From Candidatus Aminicenantota bacterium (GTDB taxonomy: Bacteria; Acidobacteriota; Aminicenantia; Aminicenantales; Aminicenantaceae), in assembly GCA_023135995.1 (NCBI GenBank), contig JAGLRY010000209.1, positions 1 through 5,813 on the forward strand: a stretch of DNA of 5,813 bases, in the 5' to 3' direction. Shown one piece after another: positions 1-5,331 of this stretch; within the stretch, counting starts at the first letter, position 1; every line of letters begins with the position of its first letter. The notes under the pieces are model-generated. The model did no database searches. It was not told where the DNA came from and saw only the letters and a list, made by a program, of their open reading frames with translations. Made by a program: the position numbers and the translations under genes.

Positions 1-57
1 AAACGAAATTGTCAAGGTGATTTACTGGAAGATTAATGTAAATATTCGATATTGCTC

Positions 58-68
58 TTGTTGAACAA
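58..68. promoter_or_regulatory. 11-bp palindrome over the candidate -35 box
   Basis: TTGTT-G-AACAA is a perfect inverted repeat with a single central base, and it covers the TTGAAC proposed as the -35 hexamer. A site here could act as an operator for a dimeric repressor. It is short and AT-rich, so chance is a real alternative, and no known regulator's consensus is recognised. Confidence 0.2.
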
Positions 69-89
69 ATCATCGGCATTTTTTATGAA
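61..89 (+). promoter_or_regulatory. Candidate sigma70-type promoter of the cytochrome-porin gene
   Basis: TTGAAC at 61-66 and TATGAA at 84-89 are separated by 17 bp, and each matches the sigma70 consensus hexamer at 4 of 6 positions. Transcription would start near 96, leaving a leader of about 20 nt that carries the ribosome binding site. It is a prediction from consensus only, and other AT-rich hexamers lie further upstream. Confidence 0.35.
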
Positions 90-102
90 TAGTTCAGGTT
101 CA

Positions 103-107
103 AGGAG
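103..107 (+). promoter_or_regulatory. Ribosome binding site that decides the porin start
   Basis: AGGAG at 103-107 directly abuts the ATG at 108 but stands 9 nt before the ATG at 117. Only the second spacing is normal for initiation, so 117 is preferred. It also gives a cleaner signal peptide beginning Met-Lys-Ser-Lys. Confidence 0.75.
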
Positions 108-116
108 ATGATAGAT

Positions 117-1349
117 ATGAAATCAAAGATATTCACAATTTTTATCTTATCCCTATTGACACTTCCTCTTTCTTTGTTAAGTCAAGCGAGAGTGGAACAG
201 GGGAAAGAACTTTATGAGCTTAAGTGCGGCCGGTGCCACTTTGCTTATGCCCCTCAGAAATATTCTGCTGAGGAATGGAAAACAATCATGGCAGACATGG
301 GGCCTCAGTCGGGTTTGACAGAAGAATCGGAGAAGCTGATTTTTGAGTATCTTGAGAAAGAAGCATCGGAAAAAGAAAAAGGCAGTCTCCCATCCAGACC
401 GGTTTTTGCTGGGTACATATATTCAGAGTTTTTTGCTTCTCCTGCCAGCACCAACACTTTCGATATCCATTATCTGAATGTGAGCATAACCGGGCGTCTC
501 CATGAGAGAGTCTCTTATCGTGCCGAATTTGAATTCGAGCACGGTGGAGGCAAAGAGGAGCCTCCTTTTGTCGAATGGGCTTACTTGGACCTGTTGCTTA
601 TGAGGAATATGGGTGTGAAAATTGGTGCGATCTTAGCACCTTTTAACCGGTTTGATGATTTTCATGCACCCCTCGAAAATTTTCTTGTAACACGTCCACA
701 AATGTCTAGAGAAATTGGCGTGAGTGCTTGGAAGGAAGTAGGCTTAAACCTCCATGGTAATGTATTTTTAAGCGAAAAGTTATATCTCAATTATGACGCC
801 TATGTGATCAATGGGCTCGGTGCCGGAAGCCGCTTGAGGAAAAGCCGCCAGTACAAGGATAACAATGATGCCAAAAGTCTAGGTTTTCGATTGAGCGGTG
901 TCTATAATGATAGGTGGGAATTGGGCACCTCGTACTATCATGGCGCTTGGGATGATGATGGGCAATTCAATGTGAATATGTATGGATTTTATTTTCTGGG
1001 AAAAATGGGAGATGCAGACATCTATGCCGAATACTCCAATGCCCTATCAGAAAACCCAGAACCCATAGATGATGGAAAAGCTGACGGCTACTTTATACAG
1101 GTCTCCTATCTGCTCAAAGAGAAATTCAGGCCCACCATCCGCTACGGAACCTTGGATTACTTGGACCTGGGGGATATGTTCGGCCGAAAGCCGACCGATT
1201 ATGACACTAAAGCCCTCGCTTTGGGTTTCAATTACTACCTCACTCGGGCAATCGTCTTTAAAGTCGAATATAACATTATCGGGGAGGGAGAACGTAAGGA
1301 GCCAGCAGATAATAATCTGTTAGCATTCCAGGCTGCGGTCAGATTTTGA
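117..1349 (+). CDS. Fused monoheme c-type cytochrome / outer-membrane porin
   Basis: This is a 410-aa secreted protein. Residues 1-24 form a signal peptide: basic Lys2/Lys4, a hydrophobic core, and likely cleavage after Ser-Gln-Ala24. A short heme domain follows at about 25-80, with one CGRCH site at Cys37-His41 (bases 225-239), Trp54 and Met61 (or Met58) as possible distal ligands, and a final 'IFEYL' helix. A charged linker (about 80-94) leads to a beta-barrel of about 315 residues rich in alternating aromatic strands. Residues 175-214 (PFNRFDDFHAP...TRP...W.E.G) resemble a conserved stretch of phosphate-selective-type (OprO/OprP-like) porins. The last residue is Phe, the usual BAM recognition end. 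I infer that the heme domain sits in the periplasm at the mouth of the barrel and moves electrons to or from the outer membrane; a plain porin with a structural heme domain is the alternative. The gene is probably monocistronic, with the facing FAD gene overlapping its 3' end. Confidence 0.8.
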   Translation: MKSKIFTIFILSLLTLPLSLLSQARVEQGKELYELKCGRCHFAYAPQKYSAEEWKTIMADMGPQSGLTEESEKLIFEYLEKEASEKEKGSLPSRPVFAGYIYSEFFASPASTNTFDIHYLNVSITGRLHERVSYRAEFEFEHGGGKEEPPFVEWAYLDLLLMRNMGVKIGAILAPFNRFDDFHAPLENFLVTRPQMSREIGVSAWKEVGLNLHGNVFLSEKLYLNYDAYVINGLGAGSRLRKSRQYKDNNDAKSLGFRLSGVYNDRWELGTSYYHGAWDDDGQFNVNMYGFYFLGKMGDADIYAEYSNALSENPEPIDDGKADGYFIQVSYLLKEKFRPTIRYGTLDYLDLGDMFGRKPTDYDTKALALGFNYYLTRAIVFKVEYNIIGEGERKEPADNNLLAFQAAVRF

Positions 1350-2603
1350 TAGTTTCTTTTTCAGAACTTGAAACCCGACTTTGGTGAATAATTTGAGACT
1401 TTTTGTCTCAGACCAGATTTCTTTATAGGTTTGTTGGGCCGAGACAATGTTGAACAAAGCTTTTTTTAAAGCCGGCTCTTTCTCAGCTGATACAAATATG
1501 CTATCCAGAAAGCCATATTTTGAACATTGATTTGATAAAAATCTCAAAATCTTCCCGTAAGGAATATCATCCGTTAACTTGGAGCAGCTCTTCAGGTATT
1601 CACTAAGAGCCTCTTGTGAAAACCCACGATTTATGATCACCTCGGCAGCCTTTATTCCTGTTTCTACAGCGGAATTGATTCCTTTTCCCTTGAAAGGCCT
1701 TATCAAACCTGCCGTATCACCGACCATAACATAGCGGTCTCCATAGATTCCCTTTGCAGGCAGCGTGGGAAATTTTCCCTTGAAATAGTAGAGTTCAGGC
1801 AGTATCTCTTCTAGGTTTTGCGGTAGCGCATTCCTGACACATGGAAGACCCAAGAATGTGTCCATCATAGCTGAATCAACTGTCCTCCCTGCAATATTCA
1901 CGGAAAGATGATTTTCTTTAGGAGTTATGGCTCCGAATTCGACATGATGGAGGGATTTGGGGAGGAAGGCGTGAATATAGTTTCCAAAGGTCTTCATGTC
2001 TGACTCGCCTGGATGAATCTTAGTCACGACGGATGAGAGAAATTTTGGCTGACGGTATGGCGTTAGCCTTTCGAATATCTTGGCCATCCCATCATCCAGG
2101 CCGAACGCACCCACAACCAAATCTGCCTTGATGTTATTGCTCTCGCTGTACACCATGACTCCGTCCTCATCAAAGTCCAACTCGGTCACGCGTGTCTGGA
2201 AAGACTCCACTCCGATTGCCTTGGTTTTTTCAAAGAGGTAATTGTCGAATTCCACTCTTCGACATGAATAGGAGGGCTCATCTTCTCCTTCGAGCTTCAG
2301 AGAATAATTGCCCGTGTGAATAAAATATCCGTTGATCTTTTTTTGTATGATGTGCCAGGGAAAGGGGATCTCCAGATCCTTTTCCAAGACATTTTCAATC
2401 GGGGGAGAGAGAACGCCTATACATTGATTGTAATAGCTCTTTTTCTCGAATCGTTTTCCCTCATAAACCACGATCTGAGGGTTGATTCCTTTGTCTTTGG
2501 ATAGCTTTTTAAGTTTGATTGCACAGCTGGCCCCGGCCGGGCCACCGCCGATGATGACAATGGTACTCTTATCTTTGATCTCTGTTTGCGTTGTTTCTGT
2601 CAT
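1320..2603 (-). CDS. FAD-dependent oxidoreductase, geranylgeranyl-reductase-like
   Basis: This 427-aa flavoprotein belongs to the group that includes geranylgeranyl reductases and related FAD mono-oxygenase-fold enzymes. The N-terminal dinucleotide-binding motif is G19-G-G-P-A-G24 after a hydrophobic strand, with Glu48 at the end of the second strand to hold the ribose. Arg115-Arg116 plus F119-D120 match the group's 'R..fD..L' segment, and the second FAD motif is V294-G-D296-T-A-G299 followed by a KGKGI loop (305-309). Residues 165-168 read GAFG where many relatives have GADG. The substrate is not evident; a polyprenyl or other hydrophobic substrate would be a family-based guess. The start codon is ATG at 2603; an adjacent TTG at 2606 is less likely. 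The ribosome binding site is weak (AAGA). No membrane segment or signal peptide is seen, so the enzyme is cytoplasmic or membrane-associated. Its last codons overlap the porin gene. Confidence 0.85.
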   Translation of the reverse strand: MTETTQTEIKDKSTIVIIGGGPAGASCAIKLKKLSKDKGINPQIVVYEGKRFEKKSYYNQCIGVLSPPIENVLEKDLEIPFPWHIIQKKINGYFIHTGNYSLKLEGEDEPSYSCRRVEFDNYLFEKTKAIGVESFQTRVTELDFDEDGVMVYSESNNIKADLVVGAFGLDDGMAKIFERLTPYRQPKFLSSVVTKIHPGESDMKTFGNYIHAFLPKSLHHVEFGAITPKENHLSVNIAGRTVDSAMMDTFLGLPCVRNALPQNLEEILPELYYFKGKFPTLPAKGIYGDRYVMVGDTAGLIRPFKGKGINSAVETGIKAAEVIINRGFSQEALSEYLKSCSKLTDDIPYGKILRFLSNQCSKYGFLDSIFVSAEKEPALKKALFNIVSAQQTYKEIWSETKSLKLFTKVGFQVLKKKLSKSDRSLEC

Positions 2604-2634
2604 CAATCGATCTTATATAAACTGAGCTATCTTT

Positions 2635-2640
2635 ATTATA
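2635..2640 (-). promoter_or_regulatory. Candidate -10 box (TATAAT) for the FAD oxidoreductase gene
   Basis: A perfect TATAAT reads on the minus strand, with transcription expected to start near 2628, about 25 nt before the ATG at 2603. No good -35 hexamer sits 16-18 bp upstream; the best TTGATA is only 4 bp away. The promoter would therefore be activator-dependent, or the match is accidental. It suggests that the gene can be transcribed apart from thiM. Confidence 0.3.
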
Positions 2641-2641
2641 T

Positions 2642-2659
2642 TGGTATCAAATCCTATTG
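2642..2659. repeat. Imperfect 18-bp direct repeat, copy 1
   Basis: This copy matches the one at 2674-2691 at 14 of 18 bases, including the identical nine-mer ATCCTATTG. The start-to-start distance is 32 bp, close to three helical turns, so both copies would face the same side of the DNA. It lies just upstream of the TATAAT proposed for the FAD gene. A regulator site is an inference. Confidence 0.4.
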
Positions 2660-2673
2660 TTGGTACATTCTTA

Positions 2674-2691
2674 TGATAGTATATCCTATTG
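2674..2691. repeat. Imperfect 18-bp direct repeat, copy 2
   Basis: This is the partner of the copy at 2642-2659 and shares ATCCTATTG at its right end. Its left part, TGATAGTATATCCT (2674-2687), also resembles TATAGTATCATCCT at 5291-5304 upstream of thiE, apart from a one-base insertion. It lies 11 bp beyond the thiM stop codon. Confidence 0.4.
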
Positions 2692-2701
2692 ATGAAATTT
2701 T

Positions 2702-3514
2702 CTACTGGATCTGAATCTTTGCACCTTCCTGCATCTGTTTTTCCTCTATTGAGTATAGCGCATCTAGCAATCCGACTTGGAAGCTCCCGGGAGCTGATGC
2801 CTTAGTGGCTGCTTTTTCTCCTGCAAGGCCAAAGTAGGCCAACGCCGTCGTCGTTGCGGTGAGGGGATTGTCATCCACTGCCAGGAAGGCTCCGATGATA
2901 ACTGTTGCAGTACAGCCAGTTCCTGTTACAAATCCCATCAGCTCATGACCATTTGAAACGCGATGGATCTCTTTTCCATCTGTGACCAAATCCACAGCGC
3001 CGGTTATTGCTAGGGTTGTGTTTAACTCTCTCGAGAGTGTGAGCGCGGCATCGGCCGCATCGTCGACGCTGTGAATGGAATCCACTCCTTTTGTCCGTGA
3101 GTCTTTGTGTGCAAGCGACAGCACTTCAGAGGCATTCCCGCGGACCACACGGATGGAGAGCTCATCCAGCAGGCGTTTGGCAGAATCAGTGCGCAATTTT
3201 GTGGCCCCTGACCCCACCGGGTCCAAAATTATCGGAGTGTTCAGTTCGTTTGCACGTTTCCCTGCTTTGACCATCGAGTCGATCCAATACGGTGTGAGAG
3301 TTCCTATGTTTAGCACAAGAGCGCCCGCAAAGGATACCATTTCTTCCACTTCCTCTTGAGCATGGGCCATAACAGGGGAGGCTCCACAGGCGAGGAGTGC
3401 GTTGGCAGTGTAATTCATGACTACATAATTCGTGATGTTATGGATCAACGGTTTTTTCTCCCGTAGGCGCTTCAGGTTTTCTGTGGCTTTGTGTGCGAGT
3501 TGTTGGTCAAACAC
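2702..3514 (-). CDS. thiM: Hydroxyethylthiazole kinase ThiM
   Basis: ThiM uses ATP to phosphorylate 4-methyl-5-(2-hydroxyethyl)thiazole, salvaging the thiazole half of thiamine in the cytoplasm. The 270-aa length is normal for the family. Family motifs occur in order: P22-L-I-H-N-I-T-N29 and the following NYTAN at the thiazole site, CGASPVM (43-49), LNIGTL (68-73), the ILDPVGSGAT stretch (96-105), RGNASE (125-130), ITGAVD (170-175), and the anion-hole/catalytic GTGC at 198-201 with Cys201. The start is GTG at 3514, five bases after a perfect AGGAGG, and the upstream thiL stop codon overlaps that site. The 10-bp gap to thiL implies co-transcription and probably coupled translation. No key residue appears to be missing. 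Confidence 0.96.
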   Translation of the reverse strand: MFDQQLAHKATENLKRLREKKPLIHNITNYVVMNYTANALLACGASPVMAHAQEEVEEMVSFAGALVLNIGTLTPYWIDSMVKAGKRANELNTPIILDPVGSGATKLRTDSAKRLLDELSIRVVRGNASEVLSLAHKDSRTKGVDSIHSVDDAADAALTLSRELNTTLAITGAVDLVTDGKEIHRVSNGHELMGFVTGTGCTATVIIGAFLAVDDNPLTATTTALAYFGLAGEKAATKASAPGSFQVGLLDALYSIEEKQMQEGAKIQIQ

Positions 3515-3519
3515 TTGTT

Positions 3520-3526
3520 CCTCCTT
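3520..3526 (-). promoter_or_regulatory. Strong ribosome binding site of thiM, overlapping the thiL stop
   Basis: AAGGAGG on the minus strand lies 5 nt before the GTG start of thiM and shares bases with the thiL TAA (3525-3527). The strong site fixes the GTG start and fits translational coupling of thiL and thiM. Confidence 0.8.
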
Positions 3527-4550
3527 ATGTCTTAAAGTGATCCCACCCAGAGGGTGTTACGAGCCGTTTATTCCCATCTGGGAGTATTAATTGGATTTTC
3601 TCCGCGGCCTGCGTGATTCGGCCGATTTCACTAATGAGGACATCGCTGACAGAAGCGATGACAGAACGGATATCGGGAACATTCTCAGGTGAACAGGTGA
3701 AGATCAATTCATAGTCATCGCTATCACTCATGACTACATCATATGGATCAAACTCTCTTTGTCCAGCTTCTTGGCGGAGGGCTTCACTGAGAGGTAACTG
3801 CTCTTTGATCAGCTCAGCTCCCACGCCACTCTCTTCGCAGATATGTCCCAGATCTGCCAAAAGCCCATCGCTTGTATCAATCATGGCCTTCGCATGACCC
3901 GAAAGTGCGACAGCATGACCCTCTCGTGCCCGGTGTTTGGGCGTGTTGTAAGCCTGCACAAGGGGATGGTCTTTGTGATCCTGTGGTCTATCGGATCGCT
4001 GTAAAAGTTGAAGACCTGCAACAGCTTGTCCTGGATACCCTGTGACCAGGATCGCGTCTCCCACTTCGGCAGAGGATCTGAGCATCAGTTTCCCCTGCTC
4101 CGCCTCACCCACCAATGTGATGTCGATAAAATTAACACTCTCGGTTTTCGTGACGTTGCCCCCGATGATCGAGGCCTTGAATGGATTAAGCTCCATGAGA
4201 AATCCACGATACATGGATTCCACATCTGCAATTGGAGTGTCTGCTTTCAGGCCTAAGGACACGAGGGCATACAGAGGTAGCCCGCCCATGGCACCGATGT
4301 CGCTGATGTTCACCGTCATCGCGCGCCGTCCCAGAGCTTGTGGATCTAGCAAATCGGACAAATAATGCCTGCCCTCTACCAAACAATCACAAGTGACCAG
4401 CAGTTCATATCCTTCACGATGTTTAATAGCAGCGGCATCGTCTCCAATTCCAATAGTGACTCCAGGAGTTTCGATGCCTTCCTCTCGGATCAGTGTGTGG
4501 ATACGGTCGATCAATCCAAATTCACCGATATCGGATATGATTTCAGTCAT
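3525..4550 (-). CDS. thiL: Thiamine-monophosphate kinase ThiL
   Basis: ThiL converts thiamine phosphate to thiamine diphosphate with ATP, the last step of cofactor synthesis. The product is 341 aa, slightly longer than the usual length of about 325. Motifs of the PurM/ThiL fold are in order: GIGDDAA (34-40), the D..LVEGRH segment (about 55-62), a long RRAMTVNISDIGAMGG-type stretch (about 75-90) with metal-binding Asp, GGN before the ThiL-typical TVTLVGE-like strand, a GD.ILVTG segment opening the second half, IDTSDGL, and a C-terminal DDYELIF. The frame stays open upstream to 4700, but that extension overlaps thiE and lacks family sequence. ATG 4550 begins the recognised EFGLID..., with GAGAAG 6 nt before it. 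It lies 34 bp after thiE and 10 bp before thiM, evidently in one operon. Confidence 0.95.
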   Translation of the reverse strand: MTEIISDIGEFGLIDRIHTLIREEGIETPGVTIGIGDDAAAIKHREGYELLVTCDCLVEGRHYLSDLLDPQALGRRAMTVNISDIGAMGGLPLYALVSLGLKADTPIADVESMYRGFLMELNPFKASIIGGNVTKTESVNFIDITLVGEAEQGKLMLRSSAEVGDAILVTGYPGQAVAGLQLLQRSDRPQDHKDHPLVQAYNTPKHRAREGHAVALSGHAKAMIDTSDGLLADLGHICEESGVGAELIKEQLPLSEALRQEAGQREFDPYDVVMSDSDDYELIFTCSPENVPDIRSVIASVSDVLISEIGRITQAAEKIQLILPDGNKRLVTPSGWDHFKT

Positions 4551-4584
4551 GGTTTTCTTCTCATATACGAATACTGCTAATTTC

Positions 4585-5214
4585 TCACATCCCACCTTTG
4601 AGTGCTTGGGAGAGTTCCTGTGTCGCCTGTTCAGGGCTTTCTTGGCAGCACACGGCTGATATAACAGCGATCCCGTGTGCACCTGCCTCCATAACCTCAA
4701 GAGTGTTATCTTTTGTCACACCCCCGATGGCAATAAGAGGAAGGGGGACCGTCTCTATGACTTTTATCATGAGATCGATACCTGTCACCGGACCGGCATC
4801 TGCTTTGGATGTTGTCGGATATACGGGACCGAACCCAACGTAATCTGCCCCATCAACTAGACATTTCTGGGCCTTTTCTAGCGTTACAGCCGAACCGCCG
4901 ATAATCTTTTGGTCGCCGAGCAAATCTCTGGCTAGGTCAATGGGAAAATCATCCTGTCCGAGATGAACACCGTCAGAGTCCGAAGCGATCGCTACGTCCA
5001 AACGGTCGTTCACGATGAAGGTCACTCCCATCCCCGTACAGATTTGTTTTAGCTGTTGCGCTATCTCGATCAGATTGCGTGTCGATCCTTCTTTCTGTCG
5101 AAACTGTATGGTGTCCGCTCCTCCTGCAATAGCCATCCTTGCTAATTCTAGGTGGGAAAATCGGGACTGCAAAGCCGTATCTGTAATGACATGGAGGCGT
5201 CCTATTTTTTTCAC
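4585..5214 (-). CDS. thiE: Thiamine-phosphate synthase ThiE
   Basis: ThiE couples HMP-pyrophosphate with thiazole phosphate to form thiamine phosphate, so it uses the ThiM product and feeds ThiL. The 209-aa length is typical of this TIM-barrel enzyme. Motifs seen are ITD (10-12), QFRQKE (37-42) in the position of the usual Q.R.K, NDR (69-71), DGVHLGQDD (81-89), GGSAVT (106-111) near the usual GxS, the ADYVGFGPVYPT stretch with T..K/ADAG (about 123-141) that binds the pyrophosphate, AIGGV, and GAHGIAVISAV near the C-terminus. The start is GTG at 5214: an in-frame stop at 5239-5241 rules out a long extension and no ATG or GTG lies between. Its ribosome binding site is weak (AGG, 4 nt away). It is the first gene of the thiE-thiL-thiM group. 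Confidence 0.96.
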   Translation of the reverse strand: MKKIGRLHVITDTALQSRFSHLELARMAIAGGADTIQFRQKEGSTRNLIEIAQQLKQICTGMGVTFIVNDRLDVAIASDSDGVHLGQDDFPIDLARDLLGDQKIIGGSAVTLEKAQKCLVDGADYVGFGPVYPTTSKADAGPVTGIDLMIKVIETVPLPLIAIGGVTKDNTLEVMEAGAHGIAVISAVCCQESPEQATQELSQALKGGM

Positions 5215-5331
5215 GAAACCTATAATATCAGCGCCTATTCAAAAAATCAAAAAGAGTCATTTTGGAGGCTCGTACTCATTTCGATATCAATATAGTATCA
5301 TCCTGTGTTCAAATAAGAGTGGCTATGGCCT
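5215..5331. other. Gap between the partial FAD gene and thiE
   Basis: These 117 bp carry no plausible gene. Read on the minus strand there is no CTGAGA or CTGATC...GCGnAGGGA, so no TPP riboswitch is recognisable. There is a T-rich run (5241-5253) behind only a 4-bp stem. TATAGTATCATCCT at 5291-5304 resembles the repeat at 2674-2687. A thi promoter could lie here, but no well-spaced hexamer pair stands out, and read-through from the upstream FAD gene is equally possible. Confidence 0.5.

Noticed and set aside
108..116. Porin start at the ATG at 108
   Set aside because: AGGAG would touch the start codon with no spacing; the ATG at 117 has a normal 9-nt spacing and a better signal peptide.
117..1349. 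Direct naming of the cytochrome-porin as Cyc2
   Set aside because: The layout matches but the typical Cyc2 heme-region signature is absent and the heme domain is longer and of a different style.
1359..1373. Hairpin TTTCA-GAACT-TGAAA after the porin stop
   Set aside because: A five-bp AT-rich stem without a following T-run, lying inside the facing FAD gene, is not a convincing terminator.
1320..2603. FAD protein as a thiamine enzyme (ThiO or Thi4)
   Set aside because: Its length, the KGKGI loop after the GD motif and the C-terminal module fit geranylgeranyl-reductase-like proteins; nothing specific to glycine oxidase or Thi4 is seen.
3075..3359. Plus-strand open frame of 94 codons inside thiM
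   Set aside because: It lies wholly antisense to a well-supported gene, has Ser/Arg-rich shadow composition and no recognisable domain.
4042..4365. Plus-strand open frame of 107 codons inside thiL
   Set aside because: It is antisense to conserved ThiL motifs, and overlapping frames in the same stretch are equally open; it is a shadow of the real gene.
4551..4700. N-terminal extension of ThiL by 50 residues up to position 4700
   Set aside because: The extension lies inside thiE in another frame, has no ThiL family sequence, and an ATG with a GAGAAG site at 4550 begins the conserved part.
5241..5277. Intrinsic terminator on the minus strand before thiE
   Set aside because: The T-rich run is present, but the only stem before it is GAGT/ACTC, 4 bp with a 16-nt loop, which is too weak.
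5215..5331. TPP riboswitch upstream of thiE
   Set aside because: None of the conserved aptamer segments (CTGAGA, CTGATC, GCGnAGGGA) can be found on the minus strand of this gap.
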